DNA from: DASZHJ01 sp963735465
GTDB lineage: Bacteria > Pseudomonadota > Alphaproteobacteria > ATCC43930 > CGMCC-115725
Direction: 5' to 3'
NCBI GenBank assembly: GCA_963735465.1
Contig: CAVTLA010000001.1
Coordinates: forward strand, 124,001-188,000
Length of the DNA stretch: 64,000 bases
Within the stretch, counting starts at the first letter, position 1, and each line of letters opens with the position of its first letter. The position numbers and the translations under genes are program-made. The notes under the pieces were generated by a model. The model saw only the letters and a list, made by a program, of their open reading frames with translations. It did not search any database and was not told the origin of the DNA. Shown here one piece after another: positions 40,577 through 48,540 of this stretch.

Positions 40577-41587
40577 ATGAGTTTCTATCGCGGAGGATGG
40601 GGGCTGCTGCTGCTCGCGGCGGCGATGCTGAGCGCGGGACCGGTGCTGGCGGAGGACGGCAAGGTCGTGCTGGCGGTGCCGGGCATTCCGCCGGTCTTCG
40701 CCGGCGTACTGCCCAACGTCGCGGCGTCGGAAGGCCTCTTCAAGAAATACGGCGTCGACGTCGAGGTGAAGGCGTTCGAGACCGGCGTCGCGGCGGCGCG
40801 CGCGGTCGCCGCCGGCCAGATCGATCTCGCGATCTCGCCCACGCCCGTCATCGTCAACATGGTCTCCAACGCCAAGGTCAACCTGGTGGCGATCTACGGC
40901 CTCGCCAACCCCGACTGGCTCATCGGCAGCACCGATCCCCAGCACGCGAAATGCACCGACCTCAAGGGCCAGCCGGTGGGCGTCGACGCCGTGGGCGCGG
41001 CGCGCTCGGAGGCGCTGAAGGAGATGCTGACGGCGTGCAAGCTGACGCCCGACGACGTGAAGCAGGTGGCCCTCAGCTCCAACATCGCGCCGGCGATGGT
41101 GGCGGGGCAGCTCACCTTCGGCGTGCTGCATCTGGACGACGTGCCGCCGATCGAGGGCCAGCTCCACCGCAAGATCACCGTCATCACCACGCTGAAGCAG
41201 GTCAACCCCGTCAGCCATTATCTCGTCGTGGTGGCGCGGGCGGACAAGATCAAGGAGAAGCGCGCGGCTTACGTGAAGACGCTCGCGGCGCTGATCGACG
41301 CCGGCGCCTTCATGCGCGATCCCGCCAACGCCGATGCGGTGGCGAAGATCGCCGCGCCCGTGACCGGCCACACCCTCGACGACAACAAGCAGTCTCTGAA
41401 GGCCTACAACGACCTCGAGCTCTGGCCGAACGGCAGCGACGGGCTCCCACGCGACAAGATCGAAGCCGTGGTGCGAACCCAGGTGGCGATCGGCGGGATC
41501 AAGCAGGGCAACGCGCCGGTGAGCTATGACGATTTCGCCGACGGCAGCCTGTGGCAGGACGCGATGAAGCTCGCGAAGAAGAATTGA
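40577..41587 (+). CDS. ABC transporter substrate-binding protein (NMT1/SsuA-like)
   Basis: A 336-residue periplasmic binding protein. A signal peptide (LLLLAAAMLSAGPVLAED) precedes a NMT1/THI5-like fold with EGLFKKYGVDVEVKAFETGV and ARAVAAGQIDLAISPTPVIV, the usual ligand-pocket regions. Members bind sulfonates, taurine, nitrate-like or pyrimidine compounds; the ligand here is not evident. GGGGAGGAG precedes the ATG. The hydrolase gene begins 13 bases after its stop. Confidence 0.85.
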   Translation: MSFYRGGWGLLLLAAAMLSAGPVLAEDGKVVLAVPGIPPVFAGVLPNVAASEGLFKKYGVDVEVKAFETGVAAARAVAAGQIDLAISPTPVIVNMVSNAKVNLVAIYGLANPDWLIGSTDPQHAKCTDLKGQPVGVDAVGAARSEALKEMLTACKLTPDDVKQVALSSNIAPAMVAGQLTFGVLHLDDVPPIEGQLHRKITVITTLKQVNPVSHYLVVVARADKIKEKRAAYVKTLAALIDAGAFMRDPANADAVAKIAAPVTGHTLDDNKQSLKAYNDLELWPNGSDGLPRDKIEAVVRTQVAIGGIKQGNAPVSYDDFADGSLWQDAMKLAKKN

Positions 41588-41600
41588 GGCGGAGCGCAGG

Positions 41601-42669
41601 ATGAGCGAGGGAAGCCGCCTGCATGAGGTGGTGGAGCACTGGATGCCGCGCATCCAGACCGCCGGGATCACCGCGCTGGAGGCGGCGCGCCTCGTCGGCG
41701 AGGCCGGCGACTGGTCCCGCTGGTGCGCCACCTGGTCGCGGGAGGGCGAGCGGCAGTTCGCGATCGGCGAGGAGGCGGAGGCGCGCGGCCGCCACATCAC
41801 CGCCGGCGAGGCGTTCCAGCGCGCGGCGCTTGCCTTTCATTTCGCCCAGTTCATGTTCTTCGAGGATCTGGCGCAGAAGGAGCGCGCCGCGGCGCTGCGG
41901 ATCGCCGCCTATCGCCGGGCGGCGCCCTATCTGCTGCCGCCGGCGGAGCGGCTGGCGATCGGGTTTCGCGACGGCGAGCTCAGGGGGTATCTGCGGCGGC
42001 CGGCGGCGGTGGCGCCCCTCGTCCTCATCGTTCCCGGCTCGGATTCCACCAAGGAGGAATTCGGCAGCCTGGAGGAGCATTTTCTGCGGCGCGGTCTGGC
42101 AACATTCAGCCTCGACGGGCCGGGGCAGGGCGAGGGACGGAGCCTCGGGCTCCTCGATCCCGCGGATTGGGCGGCCGTGCTGCGGCGCGGCGGTGGCGGC
42201 GCTCGCGGGCCGGCGCGGCCTCAGCGGACGCGTCGGCGTCATGGGCATGGCTTTCGGCGGTCATCTGATCCTGCACGGCGTGCACGCCGTGCCGGAGATC
42301 TCGGCGGCGGTGGTGATGAACGGCTTCTACGATTTCGGATCCTTCTGGGACGGGCTGCCCGAGGTCTATCGCGTCAACATGCGCTTCGCCCTCGGCGGCG
42401 CCACCGTCGAGGAGACACGGGAGCGCGCCCGGCGCTTCAGCCTCGCGGACGTGCAGCCGCCGCGCTGTCCGCTGCTGGTGGTGCATGGCGGGCGCGACCG
42501 CATCTTTCCGCTCGCCGACGCGCGGCGGATCGCCGATGCGGCCGGCGGCCGCGCCGAGTGGTTCGAGTATCCCGACGGCAATCACGTCTGCAACAACCTC
42601 GCCTACCGCTACCGGCCGCTGATCGCGGACTGGCTCGCCGAGCGGCTGGGCGGGCGCGTCGTACCCTAA
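41601..42669 (+). CDS. alpha/beta hydrolase, DHPON-hydrolase-like, nucleophile Ser replaced by Ala; one frameshift
   Basis: A 355-residue protein with a helical N-terminal domain (about residues 1-115, with GDWSRWCATWSREGERQ and GEAFQRAALAFHFAQFMF) and a C-terminal alpha/beta hydrolase fold, as in 2,6-dihydroxypseudooxynicotine hydrolase, a C-C bond hydrolase. The frame breaks near 42185: an extra base in CTGCGGCGCGGC separates ADWAAVLR from AVAALAGRRGLSG. After correction the nucleophile elbow is GVMGMAFGGHLI, with Ala217 where the family has Ser. The acid (GGRDRIFPL) and histidine (PDGNHVCNNLAYRY) are kept. It would lack ordinary hydrolase activity if the GCT codon is right. It follows the ABC binding protein by 13 bases. 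Confidence 0.78.
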
Positions 42670-42766
42670 AGCATGATCCGTTCTGGTAAGATCGGATCAT
42701 GCTTTAGGTTCTTTGGTTTTGTCGCATTTTCTGCGCCGAACCGGCATCCACTTCGGCGGAAAATGC
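42665..42766. repeat. double palindrome between the hydrolase paralogs
   Basis: A perfect 16-base inverted repeat, CCTAAAGCATGATCCG (42665-42680) and CGGATCATGCTTTAGG (42693-42708), with a 12-base loop. Its left arm includes the TAA stop of the upstream hydrolase. A second hairpin, GCATTTTCTGCGCCGAA (42724-42740) and TTCGGCGGAAAATGC (42752-42766), follows. The words AAGCATGATCC and CGCATTTTC...GAACCGG...CCACTTCG recall intergenic repeats common in Hyphomicrobiales. Confidence 0.85.
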
Positions 42767-42782
42767 TCTTGGAGACTTCCCC

Positions 42783-43847
42783 ATGGCCGGTGATCCCCGC
42801 GTCGAGGCCGCGATCTCCCATTGGGCGCCGCGCTTCATCGCCAACGGCGTTATTTATAGCGATTTCGTCGAGGTGACCGACGGCATCGGGCGCTGGGAAG
42901 AGTGGTGCGCCGCGTGGTCGACCCGCGCCCTGGTGCACGAGCGCCTGGGCGAGACGGCGCTCACCGCCGGCCACCGCCTCAGCGCCGGCGAGCATCTGAC
43001 CCGCGCCGGCGTCTACTACCACTTCGCCAAGTTCCTGTTCGTCGATCGGCCCGAGGAGATGCGCGCGGCCCACCTCAAGTCCGTGATGTGCCGCGGCCGC
43101 GCCCTGTCGCTGATCGATCCGCCCGGCGAGCGGGTGGAGATTCCCTACGACGGCCGCACCCTCGCCGGCATCCTGCGCAAGCCCAAGGGCGTGGCGCGGC
43201 CGCCCTGCGTGGTGATGGCCATGGGTCTCGATTCCGCGAAGGAGGAGATGGACGCGTATGAAAGCGTGTTCCTGGAGCGCGGCGTGGCGACGCTGGCCTT
43301 CGACGGGCCGGGGCAGGGCGAGGCGGAGTACCATTTCCCGATCCGCGGCGACTACGAGGTGCCGGTGCGGGCGGTGGTGGACTGGCTCGAGCGCCGGGCC
43401 GACATCGACGCGCGGCATCTCGGACTCTGGGGCGTGAGCCTCGGCGGCTACTACGCGCCGCGCGCCGCCGCCTTCGAGAAGCGGATCAAGGCGGTGATCG
43501 CGCTCTCCGGTCCCTACGACTGGGGCGAGATCTGGGATGGGCTGCCGGGCCTGACCCGCGCCGCCTTCCGCGTGCGCAGCCACGTTGCCAGCGACGAGGA
43601 GGCGCGGGCGATCGCCCAGACCCTCACCCTCAAGGACGCGGCGCGCCGCATCGAGTGCCCGCTCTACATCGTGGCGGGTCGCCTCGATCGCCTGGTGCCC
43701 GCCGGCCATGCGGAGCGCCTCGCCGCCGAGGCCAAGGGCAAGACCACGCTCCTGATGATCGAGGACGGCAACCACGTCGCCAACAACCGCGCCTACCGCT
43801 ACCGCACCCAGAGCGCGGACTGGATGGCGGAGCGGCTGGGGGATTAG
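42783..43847 (+). CDS. alpha/beta hydrolase, DHPON-hydrolase-like, intact triad
   Basis: A 354-residue paralog of the preceding gene with the same two-domain layout. It has GRWEEWCAAWSTRALVHERL and LTRAGVYYHFAKFLFV in the helical part, then an alpha/beta fold. The nucleophile elbow is LWGVSLGGYYA (Ser219), the acid lies in AGRLDRLVPAG and the histidine in EDGNHVANNRAYRYR. SGPYDWGEIWDGLPG carries the glutamate often important in this C-C hydrolase family. Substrate unknown. Its place behind an ABC importer suggests it acts on the imported compound. Confidence 0.83.
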   Translation: MAGDPRVEAAISHWAPRFIANGVIYSDFVEVTDGIGRWEEWCAAWSTRALVHERLGETALTAGHRLSAGEHLTRAGVYYHFAKFLFVDRPEEMRAAHLKSVMCRGRALSLIDPPGERVEIPYDGRTLAGILRKPKGVARPPCVVMAMGLDSAKEEMDAYESVFLERGVATLAFDGPGQGEAEYHFPIRGDYEVPVRAVVDWLERRADIDARHLGLWGVSLGGYYAPRAAAFEKRIKAVIALSGPYDWGEIWDGLPGLTRAAFRVRSHVASDEEARAIAQTLTLKDAARRIECPLYIVAGRLDRLVPAGHAERLAAEAKGKTTLLMIEDGNHVANNRAYRYRTQSADWMAERLGD

Positions 43848-43862
43848 ATCAGTCGCGCAGTT

Positions 43863-44180
43863 TCATGCTGCGCGCAGATCCTTGGCGACCTTGCTCGCAC
43901 GCTTGAGCCGCGCGGGGGAGATCGAGCGCTGAGCGACCTCCAACTCGTAGTGGCTTTGCAGGTTGAGCCAGAATTCCGACGTCGTACCGAAGGCGATCCC
44001 GAGAAGGACGGCAGTCTCGCCGCTGATGCCGCGGCGACCACGGATGATCTCGGTTAGGCGGTTGACGGGAATATCCAGGCGCTCAGCCAGGTTGTTGGCG
44101 CTGAGGCCATGCGGCTTCAGGAATTCCTCGCTGAGGATCTCTCCGGGATGAATGGGCGTCTTATCGTTTTTCGTAGCCAT
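43863..44180 (-). CDS. higA: HigA family addiction module antitoxin (XRE HTH)
   Basis: A 105-residue DNA-binding antitoxin. It opens IHPGEILSEEFLKPHGLSAN and has a helix-turn-helix NNLAERLDIPVNRLTEIIRG near residues 29-48, then GETAVLLGIAFGTTSEFWLN, all typical of HigA. In HigBA operons the toxin gene precedes the antitoxin. Here no toxin gene is present: only about 28 bases separate the promoter-like region from the HigA start, and they resemble the first codons of a higB gene. Confidence 0.9.
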   Translation of the reverse strand: MATKNDKTPIHPGEILSEEFLKPHGLSANNLAERLDIPVNRLTEIIRGRRGISGETAVLLGIAFGTTSEFWLNLQSHYELEVAQRSISPARLKRASKVAKDLRAA

Positions 44181-44208
44181 GTCTCCGGTCCCGAAGGCTC
44201 TTGATCAC
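44161..44208 (-). pseudogene. possible higB 5' remnant
   Basis: A frame starting GTG at 44208 reads V/M-I-K-S-L-R-D-R, like the first residues of HigB toxins, then runs out of frame across the higA start to a stop at 44161. It looks like the beginning of a toxin gene joined directly to higA by an internal deletion. It is only about seven matching codons, so chance cannot be excluded. Confidence 0.45.
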
Positions 44209-44237
44209 AACCTAGGTATCCGTATGTCTTACGTCAA
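44209..44237 (-). promoter_or_regulatory. higBA-type promoter and operator
   Basis: On the minus strand TTGACG (44237-44232) and TAGGTT (44214-44209) are 17 bases apart. The spacer holds the inverted repeat CGTA-TGTCT-TACG (plus strand 44221-44233), the kind of site HigA proteins bind to repress themselves. The -10 abuts the GTG of the higB remnant. Confidence 0.55.
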
Positions 44238-44267
44238 GCATAATATCCGGCAATGGGTCAGCCGCCA

Positions 44268-44385
44268 TGCGTCCTTCGAGACGGCCACTTCGTGGCCTCC
44301 TCAGGATGAGGCACTTTTCTTTATGCCATCCCAAATTTACCTCATCCTGAGGAGCGGTCCGTAGGACCGCGTCTCGAAGGACGCA
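44268..44385. repeat. intergenic palindromic repeat, full copy
   Basis: TGCGTCCTTCGAGACG and its exact inverse CGTCTCGAAGGACGCA form the outer arms. The inner parts are GGCCACTTCGTGGCC with CTCAGGATGAGGC, and CCTCATCCTGAGGAGC with GGTCCGTAGGACC. The left half is almost identical to the copy at 33201. It lies between higA and the M24 gene. Confidence 0.9.
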
Positions 44386-44425
44386 GGATGCTTGTGCAAA
44401 GCGCGTCGCAAAACAGAGGCCGCCG

Positions 44426-45722
44426 CTAAACCCTGATAAATCCCTTGGGCGCGTTGTGCAGGCGCTCGACGCCTTTGTCGGTGATGTGCACGAGCTCGCC
44501 GGTCTGGACGCCGGCGGTGCCGTCGCGGGTCACCACGTTGGGCTGCACCACCACGGTCATGCCGGGACCGAAGCGAAAGTCCGGCACCGGCCCCGCGGGC
44601 CGGCTCTTGGAGCCCAGGATCGGCGGCAGGTAGCCGCCGCCAAAGCCGTGCACGAGGTCGTCGAGGGTGGTGAACTCGCTCTCCTCGATGATGGCGGCGG
44701 CCTCGACGACTTCCTGGGCGGTGGTGCCGGGCTTCAGCACGGCGAGGATCGACTGCAAGGCCGCGTCGGCGGCGCGATGCAGCTTCTTGTAGAGCGGGTT
44801 CGGATCGACGCCGACGGAGAAGCTGCGCAGGACCTGTCCGGGATAGTCCCAGAACTGGGCGGAAATCTCCGCCATCACGATGTCGCCCTTGGCGATGCGC
44901 CGGTTGGAGGGGAACTGGCGCGGCACCGCCAGGTCGGGCGCGTCCATGGAGGTCACGCCGAAATAATGGATGTAGGTACTGCCGCCCCAGGGCACGTAGG
45001 CGCGCTCGACGATGTCGGCGAGATCGTGCTCGGTGAGGCCGGGCTTGATCTCGTCCCGGAGCGCCGCGATCGCGTGGTCGCTCATGGCGGCGCCGAGGCG
45101 GAGCCAATCCACCTCTTCGCTCGACTTCACCAGGCGGATGCGGGCGTAGGCGGCATTGAGGTCGATGGCGCGGCCGTAGCGGGCGGCGAGGATGTCGTGC
45201 TGCGTGTAGGTGAGGGTCCCGATCACGCCGACGCGGCCGACCTTGGCGCCGCGGCGGGCCAGCTCCTCCACCGTGCGGCGGATCGTCGAACTCTCCGCCC
45301 CATTCGACCTCCGCATGGGCGAGGCGCTTGGCCAGCGGCACGTGATTGTAATGCTGCACGAAGAGCGCGATGGGGAGGCCCGGCGTCAGCACGCCGATCG
45401 CCTCGGCGGTGACCGGCCAGCCGGTCAGCCACGGCACCGCCGAGCCCGCGCGCTGGGCGCCGGCGATCAGGAGATGCTCGATCTTCGCCGCCTCCATGAT
45501 GCGCTCCATGCCATGGCGGCGGCGCGCCATCTCCTCCTCGGAGAAGCGGGGATACTCGTCGCGATAGAGCGCGCGCAGACGCCCGGGCACCCAGCTCAGA
45601 TCGCCGGGGCCGACACGCATCGCGGCGGGCTTGGCGGCGGGTTTCGGGGCGCTGGGCTTGGGCGGGGCCTTGCGGCTATCCCGGCCCTTCGGGCTCGGCT
45701 TCTTGGGGTTCGCCCGGGCCAT
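44426..45722 (-). CDS. M24-fold (creatinase/aminopeptidase P-like) protein without metal ligands, one frameshift
   Basis: A pita-bread-fold protein of about 431 residues. A lysine/proline-rich N-terminal extension (about 35 residues) precedes a creatinase N domain (SWVPGRLRALYRDEYPRFS) and an M24 domain. The five metal ligands of aminopeptidase P seem absent: GDIVMAEISAQFWDY and PGQVLRSFSVG have Glu and Gln for the two Asp, VHGFGGGYLPP has Gly for His, TVVVQPNVVT has Gln for Glu, and the last Glu is not evident. So it may act like metal-free creatinase, or be inactive. An extra base near 45288 splits AEVEWGG from STIRRTVEELARRG. An alternative start lies at 45743. Confidence 0.75.
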
Positions 45723-45743
45723 GCGGTGGGGGTGACCTGGCAT

Positions 45744-46133
45744 CTGTGTGGTGGGTACCGGAGGACCCGACTTTAGCGGGTCGAGGGCACAGGGTGAAGC
45801 AAGGACGCGCCGGAAGCGCCGGATTCCCTACGATTTTCCGCGTCCAGGCAGGCGCGGGCCGCGGATGCTGCGCTGCAGCATGCCACTCTCACGGCGCCGA
45901 ATGCGCGCTAATACCTTGAGTCCGCCCAATCTCTGGCGGGGCGACCGGCCGCGGACCTGCAATCGATGGTTGCCGGTGCGAAGCCGGTGGTGATGACATC
46001 TTCCCAGCGGGGCTGCCTTGTCCTCCCGGGTCAGGTCATTCACTCGAAAGAGGGGAATAAGCAGCCACCCGGGCCGGGGGGTGGACTCCTGGTTCGCTTT
46101 CCGTCTATAAGCCCACGCCTTCCCGATGGGCAC
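45744..46133. other. gene-free interval before tRNA-Phe
   Basis: About 390 bases with no convincing coding frame. Translated frames over it are arginine-rich and resemble the spurious frames often called next to tRNA genes. I see no terminator or repeat copy. Confidence 0.5.
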
Positions 46134-46209
46134 GCCCAGGTAGCTCAGTTGGTAGAGCACGTGACTGAAAATCACGGTGTCGGTGGTTCAATTCCGCCCC
46201 TGGGCACCA
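46134..46209 (+). tRNA. tRNA-Phe (anticodon GAA)
   Basis: A 76-base tRNA with encoded CCA. The acceptor is GCCCAGG / CCTGGGC and the D arm GCTCAGTTGGTAGAGC. The anticodon stem CGTGA / TCACG encloses the loop CTGAAAA, and the T arm is GGTGG TTCAATT CCGCC. The anticodon GAA reads phenylalanine codons. Confidence 0.97.
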
Positions 46210-46250
46210 CCCCTCCGGCCGACAGGCGACCAGCTCGCCGCGGCGTATCG

Positions 46251-46412
46251 CTATGAGCCGCCGATCAGCGTCCAAAACCGAATGAAATCGGCGGTCCCGA
46301 CGGCGAAGCTCAAGAGATAGATCGACAGCATCACGAAGATGGCCCACAGCAGCCACTCCACGGTGCGTTGCCGCGGCAGCATGACGAGGAGATGTCTAAA
46401 CCGGGATGCCAT
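46251..46412 (-). CDS. small single-pass membrane protein, hypothetical
   Basis: A 53-residue frame starting MASRFRHLLVMLPRQRTVEW with one strongly hydrophobic helix (WLLWAIFVMLSIYLLSFAVG). The basic-then-hydrophobic layout is plausible for a small membrane protein. I recognise no family, and a longer start at 46535 is possible. Confidence 0.35.
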   Translation of the reverse strand: MASRFRHLLVMLPRQRTVEWLLWAIFVMLSIYLLSFAVGTADFIRFWTLIGGS

Positions 46413-46593
46413 ATATGGATACAACGGTGGAGATTGGATTCGGTTCGCGGCCGCGTTGACGTCGCATCGGTACACTCGATCCTCAGCTTCACGAGCGATC
46501 AGCACTCCCTCGCATCTTAGCGCGATATTCCGCAAAGCGCCTACCTCCGCGTGCCCCTGATTTTTTAATGACCCACGGATAGGATTCGGTCAG

Positions 46594-46663
46594 GCGCCGG
46601 CGGTCTCCGGACGATATCGCCGGCGCTCGCCCCGCAGTGGCCCCCGCCGCTGCGGGGCCTTTT
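46594..46663 (+). ncRNA. orphan hairpin pair with terminator, candidate small RNA
   Basis: A perfect nine-base hairpin GCGCCGGCG / CGCCGGCGC (46594-46626) is followed after two bases by a nine-base stem GCCCCGCAG / CTGCGGGGC (46629-46658) and CTTTT. It points rightwards, but no plus-strand gene lies between tRNA-Phe and this point, and the next gene is on the other strand. A possible -10 TAGGAT is at 46580-46585 without a good -35. Confidence 0.35.
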
Positions 46664-46683
46664 GCGACCAGGGCTTACCGCGG

Positions 46684-47208
46684 TCAATTACTGTCAAAGT
46701 CCACCATCTCGAGCTCGGATCCAGTGGTTGCCAGCCGTGCCGAGCCCCACGCGCCGGCGACGGATCCAAGGGTGTCGAACTCGAACGTCGCCGCGCCCAA
46801 AATCATATTGAGCTCGCGATCATCCTCGGAGAGCGGCAGATAGAGCCGATTGGCGACCAGCTTGACGCCCTTGGTGGTGACGTATCCGCTGCGCAGGAAG
46901 CCGGGCCGCCGCGTCTCCACGACTGAGCTGTAGATTTTGCTGATGAATTCGGATCGTGATTTGTCGAAGAGTTCGTCGACGAACTGGCCGGTGTAATTTC
47001 TGCCATAGGCGTCAACGAGCGCGGTGCCGATCAGCCGATAGCGGAAACGATCGCGAACGATGTCGATGAGCTGCAGGTGCGGCAGCAGCTTCGGTATTTC
47101 GCCGGGATCGATGTCGCGACGGCTGGGCATGGTGCGCCCGCCGCGCTTGGCGCGCCAATATGCCAGCACGCCCCCGAGAATGGGATCGGCGCGGTAGTCA
47201 TGGTTCAT
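46684..47208 (-). CDS. PAS domain-containing protein (PAS_5 family)
   Basis: A 174-residue protein of the PAS_5 family. Typical parts are DPILGGVLAYWRAKRGGRTM, PSRRDIDPGEIPKLLPHLQL, FRYRLIGTALVDAYGRNYTG, and a closing NRLYLPLSEDDRELNMILGA. Such single-domain proteins are abundant in alphaproteobacteria and are presumed sensors, but their partners are unknown. A 60-residue gene lies eight bases upstream on the same strand. It has a paralog at 48019-48540. Confidence 0.8.
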   Translation of the reverse strand: MNHDYRADPILGGVLAYWRAKRGGRTMPSRRDIDPGEIPKLLPHLQLIDIVRDRFRYRLIGTALVDAYGRNYTGQFVDELFDKSRSEFISKIYSSVVETRRPGFLRSGYVTTKGVKLVANRLYLPLSEDDRELNMILGAATFEFDTLGSVAGAWGSARLATTGSELEMVDFDSN

Positions 47209-47216
47209 GCGTCACC

Positions 47217-47399
47217 TCAATAAGGTTCTGCGGTTTTCTGCAGCGCCCTGATGGCAGCAATGACACGCTCCCATTCCTCCACCTCGTCTTCCATCGCGAG
47301 CGCGCGGACCTTCCGCATGGACTGCACGGCAAACCTCAAGGCCGCATCTCCGTGAGAGGCGATCAGGTTGCGTGCATTGGCCTCGATCGATTTGGACAC
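47217..47399 (-). CDS. small helical hypothetical protein
   Basis: A 60-residue protein with a GTG start (MSKSIEANARNLIASHGDAA when initiated with Met). It has the pattern of short two-helix proteins common in alphaproteobacteria (N-x-L-I-x-x-H-G, then W-x-x-V-x-x-A-I-x-x-L). It probably forms an operon with the PAS gene eight bases downstream. The role is unknown. Confidence 0.55.
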   Translation of the reverse strand: MSKSIEANARNLIASHGDAALRFAVQSMRKVRALAMEDEVEEWERVIAAIRALQKTAEPY

Positions 47400-47575
47400 G
47401 GGGTCACGGTACGCGCCGTGGTGGCAAATTTATACGGCGGTTCGCGGAATCCCCCTGGAATGGGCCGCCCCCTTGTTCTCTGGTTGTTCCCACAAAAAGA
47501 TGACCCGAACGCACTGGTTCCGACGTCGCGGGAGTGCGGTCGGCGCGTCTTGCCTCACATGATCCGCGGGATCCG

Positions 47576-47872
47576 TCATTGGCCCGAATTCGGCGGCGCA
47601 GTCCCCGGCTCAGGCGCCTTGTCCGCTGTGCCCGGGCTCGCCTTGGTCGCGGGCTTCGGCGGCGATTTGCATGACGTCTTGGCGCCGCTCGTCGGCTTGC
47701 CGCCGAAGGCGCAGGGGATGTCGTCCTGGAAGAAATGCGGGATGTCGGTGGTGAAGGTTCGGCGCGCGTCGTCGAAGAAATCCGCGCGCGCCGGCGTCGG
47801 CGCCAGCGACGCGAGGGTCAACAGGGCCATCGGGTAGACGAGGCGGAAACGCCGCTGGATCCTGGATGTCAT
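47576..47872 (-). CDS. secreted hypothetical protein
   Basis: A 98-residue protein with a signal peptide (RLVYPMALLTLASLAPTPARA, cut in two here: RLVYPMALLTLASLA then PTPARA) and a mature part with DFFDDARRTFTTDIPHFFQD, two cysteines (DIPCAFGG and KTSCKSPP) and a Pro/Lys-rich tail. I know no function. It is transcribed leftwards between the two PAS genes. Confidence 0.55.
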   Translation of the reverse strand: MTSRIQRRFRLVYPMALLTLASLAPTPARADFFDDARRTFTTDIPHFFQDDIPCAFGGKPTSGAKTSCKSPPKPATKASPGTADKAPEPGTAPPNSGQ

Positions 47873-48018
47873 GCTGTCTCTCCCAATTCCCCGGCACGGC
47901 CGGGCATTGCGCTACACCTGGCGCACGAAGGGCCGGTGAGCAAGCCCTCGTCCTTTTCCTCTAAACCCGGCCGGCGGTTGCTCTATTTTTGTCCTCAGGG
48001 GACCGTGTGGCGGCGCGA

Positions 48019-48540
48019 CTAGCTGCCGTCGACGTCAACCGCCTCGACCTCGGAGGTGGCGGAATCCAACCGCGCCGAGCCCCACGCGCCGGGGAGATGC
48101 GTGGTGCCCGCTTCGAACGTCAAGGCGCCGAGGATCATGTTGACCTCGCGGTCATCGTCGGAGAGCGGCATGTACAGCCGGTTCGCGATCAGGCTGACGC
48201 TCTTGGTTGTGACGTACTGGCTGCGCACGAAGGCGGGTCGTCGGGTCTGCCAGACGGAAGCAAAGACCTTGGTGATGAAGTTCGACCGTTGCTTGTCGGC
48301 GAAGTCCTCGAGGTATTGGCCGGTGAAATCCTTGCCGTAAGCATCGGCAAGCGCGGTGCCGACCAGCCGGTAGCGGAAACGTCCGCCAATGGCATCGATG
48401 AGCTGCAGATACGGCAGCAGCTTCGGCATCTCGGTCGGATCGATGTCGCCACGGCTCGGCATCGCACGCCCAGTGCGCTTGTGCTGCCAATAGGCGAGCG
48501 CGTCGCCGAGGATGGGATCAGCACGATAGTCGTAGCCCAC
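48019..48540 (-). CDS. PAS domain-containing protein (PAS_5 family), paralog
   Basis: A 173-residue protein closely matching the one at 46684-47208 along its whole length (for example DPILGDALAYWQHKRTGRAM, FRYRLVGTALADAYGKDFTG and NRLYMPLSDDDREVNMILGA). The two are a local duplication separated by 0.8 kb, without the small upstream gene in this copy. Both end in an acidic tail. A role as a sensor of unknown signal is inferred. Confidence 0.8.
   Translation of the reverse strand: MGYDYRADPILGDALAYWQHKRTGRAMPSRGDIDPTEMPKLLPYLQLIDAIGGRFRYRLVGTALADAYGKDFTGQYLEDFADKQRSNFITKVFASVWQTRRPAFVRSQYVTTKSVSLIANRLYMPLSDDDREVNMILGALTFEAGTTHLPGAWGSARLDSATSEVEAVDVDGS

Noticed and set aside
45930..46012. A possible tRNA remnant on the minus strand near tRNA-Phe
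   Set aside because: The 3'-like segment has a CCA, but the T stem does not pair and no matching 5' acceptor strand is present.
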